From JBGPLJ01 sp963826145 (lineage in GTDB: Bacteria; Pseudomonadota; Gammaproteobacteria; Steroidobacterales; Steroidobacteraceae): a stretch of DNA of 64,000 bases. The stretch lies in NCBI GenBank assembly GCA_963826145.1, contig CAWGVW010000002.1, positions 372,001 through 436,000 of the forward strand, written 5' to 3'. Of this stretch, positions 1 to 7,650 are shown one piece after another (the stretch's first letter is position 1; every line of letters starts with the position of its first letter). The notes beneath the pieces were generated by a model. The model was not told where the DNA came from and did not search any database. It was given only the letters and a program-made list of their open reading frames with translations. The position numbers and the translations under genes are program-made.

Positions 1-523
1 CAAAGGGCACGGTCGGGTCCGCGGTCCCATGCGCGAGAAAGAGCGGCGTCCCGAGATTCTCCGGTGCGCGTTCCGCCGGCAGTTTGCTATCGAGGGCGAG
101 ATAACAGGAAAGGGCGATGACCCCGGCCAGCCGGTGCCGGAACCGCAAAGCCGAATGCAGCGCCAGCACGCCGCCCTGCGAGAATCCAGCGAGCACGATG
201 CGCTCCGCCGGCACGCCAAGGGCTATCTCGGCACCCAGCAGTTCGTCGACCAGCGCGCCGGAGGCACGGATGCCCGCTTCGTCCTGGCGGTGATCGCTCG
301 AGAGTCCATAGATGTCGTACCAGGCCCGCATCGACCAGCCGTTGTTGATCGTGACCGGCCGCACTGGAGCGTGCGGGAATACGAAGCGCAAAGGCCGGCT
401 GCCCTGCGGCGCGATGTCGGGCACGACCGGCTCGAAGTCATGTCCATCCGCGCCCAACCCATGCAGCCAAACGACCGTACCCGTCGGCGCTTTCCCCGTC
501 TGCACTATTACCGTCTCGAGCAT
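1..523 (-). CDS. Carboxylesterase / phospholipase family protein, 3' end cut by window edge
   Basis: Reading leftward from an ATG at 523, about 174 codons are open to the window edge, so the C-terminus is missing. The fold is the small alpha/beta-hydrolase carboxylesterase type (phospholipase/carboxylesterase, PF02230). The oxyanion-side motif HGLGADGHDF is near the N-terminus, followed by a PHAPVRPVTINNG segment and the nucleophile elbow GFSQGG. The start of the Asp-containing AHGTADP segment is visible just before the edge; the catalytic His lies outside. Members hydrolyse short-chain esters in the cytoplasm. It is divergent from argR, with about 106 bp between the two starts. The family call is firm; the physiological substrate is unknown. 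Confidence 0.85.
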   Translation of the reverse strand, partial: MLETVIVQTGKAPTGTVVWLHGLGADGHDFEPVVPDIAPQGSRPLRFVFPHAPVRPVTINNGWSMRAWYDIYGLSSDHRQDEAGIRASGALVDELLGAEIALGVPAERIVLAGFSQGGVLALHSALRFRHRLAGVIALSCYLALDSKLPAERAPENLGTPLFLAHGTADPTVPF

Positions 524-606
524 CTCGTCCTCCGCCGCAACAAAGAGGCGTCGCCAGAATAGCCGATGGCGTGCCTGCCGAGGCCGCTCTTGACCGGCTT
601 CGCATA

Positions 607-634
607 TTTATGCACACTCTCGCAACTTTATGCA
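607..634 (+). promoter_or_regulatory. Putative ArgR (ARG-box-like) site overlapping the argR start
   Basis: Two identical AT-rich octamers TTTATGCA lie at 607-614 and 627-634, exactly 20 bp apart (two helical turns), in otherwise GC-rich DNA. The second overlaps the argR ATG at 630. ArgR repressors bind pairs of AT-rich boxes containing TGCAT/TGAAT half-sites, so autoregulation of argR and the downstream arginine operon is a reasonable inference. The match to the enteric consensus is only partial. Confidence 0.45.
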
Positions 635-1082
635 TGAACAGAACGGCAACGGGTCACGCCGGCAGGCGATCGTGAAAATCCTGCGCGACCAGGCGGTCGC
701 GAAGCAGGAGGAGCTGGTACGCCTGCTGAAGAAGCAGGGTTATGAGGCGACGCAGTCCTCCGTCAGCCGTGACCTTCAGGAACTCGGTGTCGGCAAGATC
801 GGCCATCGCTATGTGCTGCCCGCCGCCGAGCAGTCCCCGACGCGCAACGACTTCGCTGCGCTCAGCGGTTTCGTGCGCGAAATCAGGCCCGCAGGTTCGA
901 CCATTACGGTCGTGCGTACCTCGATCGGCAGCGCCCAGAGCGTCGCGCTTGCCGTCGACCGCGCTGCATGGCCGGAGGTGGTCGGCACGATTTCAGGGGA
1001 CGATACGATCTTCGTTGCGACGAGCGGCGCTCGCGGTCAGCACAAGGTCATCGAGCGCCTGCGTACTATCTTTCACGTCTGA
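630..1082 (+). CDS. argR: Arginine repressor ArgR
   Basis: 150 aa, normal length for ArgR. The N-terminal winged helix (about residues 8-70) carries the DNA-recognition segment SSVSRDLQELG. The C-terminal half (about 80-150) is the hexamerisation and arginine-binding domain, with the GTISGDDTIFV motif whose Asp pair contacts L-arginine. It acts in the cytoplasm as an arginine-responsive repressor. It lies 21 bp upstream of argG at the head of the arginine operon, and repeated AT-rich octamers overlap its start codon. Family assignment is firm; which promoters it controls here is inferred from position. Confidence 0.95.
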   Translation: MHEQNGNGSRRQAIVKILRDQAVAKQEELVRLLKKQGYEATQSSVSRDLQELGVGKIGHRYVLPAAEQSPTRNDFAALSGFVREIRPAGSTITVVRTSIGSAQSVALAVDRAAWPEVVGTISGDDTIFVATSGARGQHKVIERLRTIFHV

Positions 1083-1103
1083 CCGGCCCTACTCCCAAAC
1101 GAC

Positions 1104-2327
1104 ATGGCTGACAACAAACAAAGGGGCGAAGAGCCCATCGTGCTCGCTTTTTCCGGCGGCCTCGACACGTCGTTCCTCGTGCCGTGGCTAAAGGAGACCT
1201 ACGGGCGTCCCATCATCACGGTAACGGTGGGAACAGGTGGCATCGATGCCGCGGCAGCGAAAACGCTCGAAGAGCGCGCCCGCGCCCTCGGTGCTCGGGA
1301 TCATCATCTGGTTGACGCACGCGAGACGTATTTTCAGCAGGTGCTCAAGTTCCTGATCATGGCGAATGTGCGCCGCGGCCAGCTTTACCCGCTCTGCGTG
1401 GGCGCGGAGCGGGTCGTGCAGGCGCAGACGATCGCGCGTATGGCGCAGAAGCTCGGCACACACACAATCGCTCACGGTTGCACGGCCGCGGGCAACGATC
1501 AGGTCCGCTTCGAGGTTGCGCTGCGCACGATTGCGCCGGAGCTCGAAATCCTCGCACCGGTGCGCGACCAGGCGTTCAAGCGGCCCGAACAGCTCAAGTA
1601 TCTCGAGGAGCGCAGGCTCCCGATTCCTCCGTACGGCGCTGCCTATTCCGTGAATCGCGGACTCTGGGGCGTCACCATCGGCGGCAAGGAGACGCTCACC
1701 TCGCTCGACAGCATTCCGGACGACGCCTGGGTGCTCTCGCGCACGGCTTTCAGCAATCCACAGCCGGCGGAACGTCACGTCATCGGCTTCGAACGCGGCG
1801 TTCCCACGCGCCTCGACGGCGCCTCACTCGGCGCCGTCGAAATCATCGAGCGTCTCGAAACGATCGGCGCGAACTTCGGCATCGGCCGCGGTATTCATCT
1901 CGGCGACACCATCATCGGTACGAAGGGCCGCGTCGCATTTGAAGCTCCGGCGGCCGAAATGCTGTTGAACGCGCATCGCGAACTCGAAAAGCTCGTGCTG
2001 ACGAGCCGGCAGTCGCGGATCAAGGAAATGCTCGCGGGTCCGTACGGCGATCTGGTGCACGAAGGACAGCTCCTCGACCCCGTGTGCCGCGACATGGAGG
2101 CGCTGTTCGTTTCCTCGCAGGCCCGTGTCACGGGCGATGTAAAGCTCCTCGTCAGGCCCGGCACGGTTTTCGTCGAGGGTTTGAGTTCCCCCTACTCGCT
2201 CATGGCCGCCTCGAAGGGCGTCTATGGCGAATCGGCCGGCGAATGGACGCCGACCGATGCTCTTGGATTCTCGAAGATGCTCGCGCTCCCGGGAATCTTT
2301 CATACGCGAGCCGGCAAAGGCCCTTAA
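1104..2327 (+). CDS. argG: Argininosuccinate synthase
   Basis: 407 aa, close to the family norm of about 400. It joins citrulline and aspartate using ATP, the penultimate arginine step. The N-terminal PP-loop is visible as AFSGGLDTS, and the citrulline/aspartate-binding segments include AHGCTAAGNDQVRFE. It sits between argR and the P-loop gene of the arginine operon. Sequence details diverge from the enteric enzyme and look closer to the form found with N-acyl-ornithine carbamoyltransferases, but that comparison is from memory and needs a tree. Confidence 0.95.
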   Translation: MADNKQRGEEPIVLAFSGGLDTSFLVPWLKETYGRPIITVTVGTGGIDAAAAKTLEERARALGARDHHLVDARETYFQQVLKFLIMANVRRGQLYPLCVGAERVVQAQTIARMAQKLGTHTIAHGCTAAGNDQVRFEVALRTIAPELEILAPVRDQAFKRPEQLKYLEERRLPIPPYGAAYSVNRGLWGVTIGGKETLTSLDSIPDDAWVLSRTAFSNPQPAERHVIGFERGVPTRLDGASLGAVEIIERLETIGANFGIGRGIHLGDTIIGTKGRVAFEAPAAEMLLNAHRELEKLVLTSRQSRIKEMLAGPYGDLVHEGQLLDPVCRDMEALFVSSQARVTGDVKLLVRPGTVFVEGLSSPYSLMAASKGVYGESAGEWTPTDALGFSKMLALPGIFHTRAGKGP

Positions 2328-2344
2328 GGCTCAAGGTCAAGACC

Positions 2345-3427
2345 ATGATGAAGTCCGTCGTCGTCGACAAGATCGCTTCCGTCACGCAAGCCTGCGGGCT
2401 CGCGCATGAGCTGCGCATCGCTACCGAAATACCGGCCGAAGAAGGCACGGTCCTCGTCGTGGAAGTGCTAACGAACAAGTCGACCTACAACACGCTCGAG
2501 CTCACGAGCGGCCGCATGGCCAAGGTCTCGAAGGGCGATGTCATCGTCGGCGCGCTCGGCCATCGCAAGGCCCTTTTCGGCTATTCGGGCCACCTGCCGG
2601 AAAAAGTCGCGGCGGGCGACATCATTCAGCTCCTGAACATCGGCGGCGTGCTCGGCATCTGCGACTCCGTCAATCCCGACAAGGGCAAGCCCTTCGACTG
2701 CCGCGTGCTCGGAGTGGTGCTGACGTTTCCCTACCTCGGCGAACGCATTGGCGTGCCGGCGAAGGTCGGCTACAAAGCGCTCGATTACAACGCCGAGCTC
2801 AATACGCGAGGCGTTCCCGTCGTCGCGCTCGCCGGCACGTGCATGGAAGCCGGCAAGACCGCGGCGGCCTGCTCCATCGTGAGTCGCATGCGCCACCGCG
2901 GCCTCGTCGTCGATGCGTTCAAGGCCACAGGCGTCTCGCTGCGGCGGGATATTCTCGCGATGGAAGACTCGGGCGCGCGCCGCTCGATGATCTTCACCGA
3001 TCTCGGCATCGTCACGACGACGCCGAAGACGGGCCCTGCCCTCACGCGCACCATGCTCACGGAGATGGCGAGCGGCAAACCGGACGTCATCGTCTTCGAG
3101 CTCGGCGACGGCATCCTCGGCGCTTACGGCGTCGAGGCGATTCTCGCGAGCGAAGACATCCGCAAGTCACTGACGGCGGTCGTATTGTCAGCGAACGATC
3201 CGGTCGCAGCCTGGGGCGGCGTGCGGCTTCTCAAGGAGAAGTTCGACATCACGCCTGCCGCGGTGACGGGCCCGTCGACCGACAACCAGGTGGGCGTCGA
3301 CATCATCCAGGCGCAGACGGGCGTGCCGGCTTTCAACGCGCTGACGGCTGGCGCCGCGCTTGGTGATCACCTGATCGATTTGCTCGGTCTCACGCACGTT
3401 CCGCAAGTCGCGGTCGGTGCGGAATGA
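2345..3427 (+). CDS. P-loop protein resembling DUF1611/DgcN, embedded in the arginine operon
   Basis: 360 aa from the ATG at 2345, 17 bp after argG; a longer reading from 2084 would run antiparallel in phase over argG and is rejected. Residues 1 to about 150 form a beta-rich domain I do not recognise. Residues about 158-360 are a P-loop fold with Walker A GTCMEAGKT, then FKATGVS and a VFELGDG segment, an arrangement reminiscent of the C-terminal half of DUF1611 proteins. One DUF1611 member (DgcN) has been reported as a D-glutamate N-acetyltransferase. The stop overlaps the argC start (ATGA). No argA or argJ is visible in this operon, so a role in acylating glutamate is possible but speculative; an ATP-dependent ligase or regulator is an alternative. 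Confidence 0.6.
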   Translation: MMKSVVVDKIASVTQACGLAHELRIATEIPAEEGTVLVVEVLTNKSTYNTLELTSGRMAKVSKGDVIVGALGHRKALFGYSGHLPEKVAAGDIIQLLNIGGVLGICDSVNPDKGKPFDCRVLGVVLTFPYLGERIGVPAKVGYKALDYNAELNTRGVPVVALAGTCMEAGKTAAACSIVSRMRHRGLVVDAFKATGVSLRRDILAMEDSGARRSMIFTDLGIVTTTPKTGPALTRTMLTEMASGKPDVIVFELGDGILGAYGVEAILASEDIRKSLTAVVLSANDPVAAWGGVRLLKEKFDITPAAVTGPSTDNQVGVDIIQAQTGVPAFNALTAGAALGDHLIDLLGLTHVPQVAVGAE

Positions 3428-4479
3428 GCACACCCGCTCTCGTACTTGGCGGAACCGGCTACGTCGCCGGCGAACTCCTGCGCCTCATCGCGGGCCACCC
3501 GGAGTTCAAGCTGGCGGCCGCCATCTCAGACAGCCAGCCGGGCGAACGCATCGCGAAGTCGTTCGGTCATCTCGCCGCGGTCTATCCGCAGACGGCTTTC
3601 GCGAGCATCGGCACGGCGTCGATGATTCTCACGGAAGCGAAGCGCGTGGCGCTTTTCTCGGCGGCGCCTCACGGCGCCTCGGCGGCGTTGATTGATCGCC
3701 TGCTCACGAGCGCCGCCGCCGCGCGTTGCGATCTGCGCGTAGTCGACATATCGGCGGACTTCCGGCACGCGGACGCGGACGTCTATCAGAGGATCTACGG
3801 TCACCCGCATGGCGCGCCCAACCGTCTCAAGGAGTTCACCTGCGCGGTTCCCGAGCATCTGCCGAAGCTGAAAACGCCGCACGTCGCGCATCCCGGCTGT
3901 TTTGCGACGGCTGCGCTCCTTGCGAGCGTGCCGCTTCTTGCGCTCGACCTCGCCGAGCCGCAGATCTTCGTTTCGGCCGTCACGGGCAGCACGGGGTCGG
4001 GACGCAAGCCGACCGACGGTACGCATCATCCAACGCGCCACAGCGACCTTTATGCGTACAACGCCCTGAATCACCGGCACACGCCGGAAATCCAGTCCTG
4101 CGCGAAGGCCGCGTCCGGCGTCGATGCCGAATTCGCATTCGTGCCCCACTCAGGGCCGTTCGCACGCGGCATTCATGCCACGGTGCAGGCGCGCACCAAG
4201 CGGCCGGTGACGACGGAGGCCGTGCTCGCCATGCTGCGCGATTTCTACCTGGATCAGCCGTTCGTGCGTGTGCTCGAGCAGCCGCCGCGCCTCAAGGAGA
4301 TCGTCGCGAGCAACTACGCGCAGCTCTCGGCGGCTTCGAGCGGCACCTCGATCGTCGTGATGGCGGTCGTCGACAACCTCAACAAGGGCGCCGCGGGCGG
4401 CGCCGTCCAATGGATGAATCGCATGTTCAGTCTCGATGAGACGGCCGGCCTGACAGCGCCCGCCGCCGGGTGGACGTGA
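3424..4479 (+). CDS. argC: N-acetyl-gamma-glutamyl-phosphate reductase
   Basis: 351 aa, typical length. It reduces N-acylglutamyl phosphate to the semialdehyde with NADPH. The Rossmann motif GGTGYVAGELLRLI is at the N-terminus and the catalytic cysteine lies in HPGCFATA near residue 155. The PHSGPFARGIHAT segment near the substrate pocket is also seen. It overlaps the preceding gene by 4 bp (ATGA). A dispersed palindromic repeat follows immediately at its 3' end. Whether the physiological acyl group is acetyl or succinyl is discussed under argF'. Confidence 0.95.
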   Translation: MSTPALVLGGTGYVAGELLRLIAGHPEFKLAAAISDSQPGERIAKSFGHLAAVYPQTAFASIGTASMILTEAKRVALFSAAPHGASAALIDRLLTSAAAARCDLRVVDISADFRHADADVYQRIYGHPHGAPNRLKEFTCAVPEHLPKLKTPHVAHPGCFATAALLASVPLLALDLAEPQIFVSAVTGSTGSGRKPTDGTHHPTRHSDLYAYNALNHRHTPEIQSCAKAASGVDAEFAFVPHSGPFARGIHATVQARTKRPVTTEAVLAMLRDFYLDQPFVRVLEQPPRLKEIVASNYAQLSAASSGTSIVVMAVVDNLNKGAAGGAVQWMNRMFSLDETAGLTAPAAGWT

Positions 4480-4483
4480 TGAG

Positions 4484-4530
4484 CGCCCTCACCCCAGCCC
4501 TCTCCCGCAAGGCGGGAGAGGGAGAAGAGG
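4484..4530. repeat. Dispersed palindromic repeat, copy 1 (CCCTCTCCCGC family)
   Basis: Perfect 11-bp stem: CCCTCTCCCGC at 4498-4508, loop AAG, GCGGGAGAGGG at 4512-4522. It is flanked on the left by CCTCACCCCAG. A second copy with the same left flank lies near 63660. It sits between argC and argD and overlaps the upstream possible argD starts. Its right arm supplies a purine-rich GGAGAAGAGGGA just before a GTG codon at 4533. Confidence 0.85.
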
Positions 4531-4532
4531 GA

Positions 4533-5672
4533 GTGAAGGGAAGCCATCTCGCGCCGGTCTTTGCGCAGTATCCGATCGAGGTCGTGAGCGCTGAAGGCGT
4601 TTATCTCCACACGCGTGACGGTCGCCAAGTTCTCGACCTGTATGGCGGTCACGCCGTCGCGGCGCTCGGCTATGGCCATCCACGCTGGCTCAAGGCGCTG
4701 AACGACCAGGCGCGTCAGGTGCTGTTTCAAACCAATGCGGTTGCGATGGACGTGCGCGAGCGCGCCGCAAATCGCCTCGTCGATTTCTGCGGACTCGGTC
4801 TTGACACCGTGTTCTTCGTGAACAGCGGCGCCGAAGCGAACGAGAACGCGCTCAAGATGGCGTTCAAGGTCACGGGCCGCTCGCAGGTCATCGCCGTCGA
4901 GGGCAGCTTTCACGGGCGCACGGCCGCCGCCGGCGCCATCACCTGGGGCGCGAAGGAGAAATGGTACGGCTTTCCGCGCACGCCGTTCGACGTCAGCTTC
5001 ATTGCGCGTGGCAATCTTGCCGCGATCGAAGAGTACGTGACGCGGCAGACGGCGGCGGTGATTGTCGAACCCATTCAGGGCCTCGCCGGCGCAGTCGATC
5101 TCGGGAAGGAATTCCTGGCGGCACTCCGTGCGCGTTGCGACGCTGTCGGCGCGGTCCTGATCTTCGATGAAGTCCAGTGCGGCATGGGCCGCACCGGCCA
5201 CCCATTCGCCGCCAATCTCTACGGCGTCACGCCCGACATGATCACAACCGCGAAAGCGCTCGGCAGCGGTTTCCCATGCTCTGCGCTTCTGCTATCGGAC
5301 GCGGTAGCTGGCTCGCTGAAGCTCGATGCGCTCGGCACGACTTTCGGCGCGGGCCCGATGGCCTGCGCCATCATCGAAGCGGTCATCGACATCATCGAGT
5401 CGGAGAGTCTCCTTGCTAACGTGCGGGCGCGCGCCGATGAGATCCGTGCGAACTGTGTCGTGGGCCCCGTGATAGGCACGCAGGGCGCAGGATTTCTAAT
5501 GGGCTTGCGCACGCGGCGTCCGGGCAAGGAGGTCCAGGCGGAGCTCTTGAAGCAGGACATCCTGGCCGGCACGGCGAGCGACCCGCATATCGTGCGCCTG
5601 CTGCCGGCGTACACGCTCGGATCCACGCACGTTGCGCACATTGCGGCGACGCTCGCCAAGCTTCCCCCATGA
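4533..5672 (+). CDS. argD: Acetylornithine aminotransferase (or N-succinylornithine aminotransferase)
   Basis: PLP-dependent class III aminotransferase, 379 aa from the GTG at 4533. It converts the N-acylglutamate semialdehyde to N-acylornithine. SGAEANENALK, the FDEVQCGMGRTG loop and the PLP lysine in TTAKALGSGFP are all present. An ATG at 4479 overlaps the argC stop (TGATG) and would add 18 residues translated entirely from a dispersed repeat. The GTG is preceded by the purine-rich arm of that repeat, which could serve as its ribosome-binding site. I favour GTG because the conserved N-terminus (SHLAPVFAQYP) begins right after it, but either may be used. The stop overlaps the next gene by 4 bp. 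Confidence 0.9.
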   Translation: MKGSHLAPVFAQYPIEVVSAEGVYLHTRDGRQVLDLYGGHAVAALGYGHPRWLKALNDQARQVLFQTNAVAMDVRERAANRLVDFCGLGLDTVFFVNSGAEANENALKMAFKVTGRSQVIAVEGSFHGRTAAAGAITWGAKEKWYGFPRTPFDVSFIARGNLAAIEEYVTRQTAAVIVEPIQGLAGAVDLGKEFLAALRARCDAVGAVLIFDEVQCGMGRTGHPFAANLYGVTPDMITTAKALGSGFPCSALLLSDAVAGSLKLDALGTTFGAGPMACAIIEAVIDIIESESLLANVRARADEIRANCVVGPVIGTQGAGFLMGLRTRRPGKEVQAELLKQDILAGTASDPHIVRLLPAYTLGSTHVAHIAATLAKLPP

Positions 5673-6667
5673 AGCGCTTCTTCGATCTCGCTCACTTCGA
5701 GCGCGCCGAGATCCTCGATCTGCTGGCGCTCTCGCAGCGCCTTCACGATCGACCGGAGCCGCACGCGCTTGCCGGGAAGATCCTCGGGCTCGTGTTCTTC
5801 AATCCGAGTCTGCGCACGCTCGCCTCTTTCCAGGCCGGCATGGCGAAACTCGGCGGGTCGTCTTTTGTCATCACGCCCGGCCAGGGCACGTGGCAGCTCG
5901 AAACGCGACCCAATGCCGTGATGAGCGGCGCGGCGGCCGAGCACATCCGCGAAGGCATCCCGGTCCTGGCGTCGTATTGCGACGCGCTCGGCGTGCGGGC
6001 ATTCGCCGACGGCAGGGACCTTGCGGCGGACCTCAAGGAAACGCTGTTCGCCACCATGGCCGACCTCGTTGAAAAGCCGTTCATCAACATGGAATCGGCG
6101 ATGAACCATCCCTGCCAGGCGCTCGCCGACTGGAAGACGCTGAACGACGCCGCGGTGCCGGTGCATGGCAAGTTCGTGCTGTCCTGGGCCCATCACCCGC
6201 GCGCCTTGCCGCTTGCAGTGCCGGCCGCGACGCTGCACATGGCTGCGATGCGCGGCATGGAAGTCACGGTACTCAGACCCGAAGGTTTCGCACTGCCGCC
6301 CGAGCTCATGGAAAAGGCACGACAGGCGGCCCAGAAATCCGGCGGGTCCGTCCATGAAACTGCCAACCGCGAAGAAGCGCTGCATGGAGCGCATGTCGTG
6401 TACGCGAAGGAATGGGGTTCGACCACGCATTACGGGGACGCTGAAGGCGACGCGAAGCTCAGGGCGAATCTCACCGACTGGTGTGTGCGGGAAAGCTGGT
6501 TCGCACATGCCGCTCCCGACGCGAAAGTCATGCACTGCCTGCCGGTGCGGCGAAACGTCGCGGTGGCGGATGAAATTCTCGATGGTGCGCGCAGCATCGT
6601 GCTGCGCGAAGCTTACAATCGCCTCGTCGTCCAGATGGGCGTGCTACACAGGATGCTCGCGCGATGA
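5669..6667 (+). CDS. argF': N-acyl-ornithine carbamoyltransferase (AOTCase/SOTCase type)
   Basis: 332 aa. The carbamoyl-phosphate motif FFNPSLRT, MNHPCQALADW, FVLSWAHHPRAL and HCLPVRRNV match the Xanthomonas N-acetylornithine carbamoyltransferase family rather than ordinary ornithine carbamoyltransferase. The enzyme makes N-acylcitrulline, so a deacylase is needed; no argE lies in this operon. The residue that I align with the specificity position (Glu92 in the Xanthomonas enzyme, Pro in the Bacteroides N-succinylornithine enzyme) is Ala, within SGAAAEHI. Acetyl versus succinyl substrate is therefore open. It overlaps argD and argB by 4 bp each. Confidence 0.88.
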   Translation: MKRFFDLAHFERAEILDLLALSQRLHDRPEPHALAGKILGLVFFNPSLRTLASFQAGMAKLGGSSFVITPGQGTWQLETRPNAVMSGAAAEHIREGIPVLASYCDALGVRAFADGRDLAADLKETLFATMADLVEKPFINMESAMNHPCQALADWKTLNDAAVPVHGKFVLSWAHHPRALPLAVPAATLHMAAMRGMEVTVLRPEGFALPPELMEKARQAAQKSGGSVHETANREEALHGAHVVYAKEWGSTTHYGDAEGDAKLRANLTDWCVRESWFAHAAPDAKVMHCLPVRRNVAVADEILDGARSIVLREAYNRLVVQMGVLHRMLAR

Positions 6668-7650
6668 ATGCCCGCATGAATGTCATCGAAAAGTCAGCCA
6701 AGGAGAGTCTTCCTTCCATGATGTCTTCCAAAGCGGAACAGACGATCGCCGTGCGCGCGCTGCGCAATGCCGCGCCCTATATCCGCATGTACAAGGGCAA
6801 AGTGTTCGTCATCAAGGCGGGCGGTGGAGTCTTCGGCGATGCGGAAGCAACGCGCCAGCTCATCGAGCAGGTCGCGATCCTGCATCAGGTCGGCATCCGT
6901 GTCGTGCTCGTGCATGGCGGCGGGCCACAGCTCACCGAGCTCGCCGACGCGCTCGGAGTGCCGACGCGCATCGTGCAGGGACGGCGCGTCACCGACCAGC
7001 GCTCGCTCGAAGTCACTTCCATGGTGCTGAATGGGCTCATCAACACGCGGATCCTTGCGATCTGCCGCGAGCTCAACATCGACGCGGTCGGCGTGAGCGG
7101 CGTGGACGCGGGACTTGTGCGCGCGCACAAGCGGCCACCCGTAAAAATGAGCGACGGCGAGATCGTGGATTTCGGATTCGTCGGGGATATCGAGGGCGTG
7201 AACGCGGCCGTTGTCGCGAAGCTTCTTGACAACGGGCTGATGCCGGTCGTGAGCCCGTTGTCGGCGGATCAAAACGGTACGCTCCTCAACATCAACGCGG
7301 ATACAGTCGCCGCTGCAATCGGTTCGGCGCTGAGCGCCGAGAAGCTGATCCTATGCACCGGTGCACCCGGCATTCTCGAGAAGCTCGAGGATCCGAGCAC
7401 ACTCATCTCTTATACAGACCTGCCGGGTCTGAAGCGCCTGCGTGACGAGGGCTCGCTCGCTGACGGCATGCTGCCGAAGGCGCGCGCCATCGAGGACGCC
7501 ATCCGAGGCGGCGTGCGGCGGGTACACGTCATCTCTTACAAGACGCCGAACAGCGTGCTTGGCGAGGTATTCACCAATGAAGGCACGGGCACGCTGATCG
7601 TCGCCGACCTCAAAGCCCTTTCAGACGCGGAGCAGCAAGGCAGTCAATGA
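6664..7650 (+). CDS. argB: Acetylglutamate kinase
   Basis: 328 aa amino-acid-kinase fold: FVIKAGGGVFGD, VLVHGGGPQL, and DGMLPKARAIEDAI near the C-terminus. It phosphorylates N-acylglutamate. The N-terminus extends about 45 residues before the kinase core. An N-terminal helix is typical of arginine-inhibited, hexameric kinases, so feedback inhibition is plausible. Unlike the fused Xanthomonas argB, no acetyltransferase domain follows the kinase. An in-frame ATG at 6676 is an alternative start. It overlaps argF' and argH by 4 bp each. Confidence 0.93.
   Translation: MNARMNVIEKSAKESLPSMMSSKAEQTIAVRALRNAAPYIRMYKGKVFVIKAGGGVFGDAEATRQLIEQVAILHQVGIRVVLVHGGGPQLTELADALGVPTRIVQGRRVTDQRSLEVTSMVLNGLINTRILAICRELNIDAVGVSGVDAGLVRAHKRPPVKMSDGEIVDFGFVGDIEGVNAAVVAKLLDNGLMPVVSPLSADQNGTLLNINADTVAAAIGSALSAEKLILCTGAPGILEKLEDPSTLISYTDLPGLKRLRDEGSLADGMLPKARAIEDAIRGGVRRVHVISYKTPNSVLGEVFTNEGTGTLIVADLKALSDAEQQGSQ

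Noticed and set aside
2084..2344. An 87-codon in-frame extension upstream of the P-loop gene
   Set aside because: It lies entirely within the end of argG in another frame; the ATG at 2345 follows the argG stop and starts a plausible protein.
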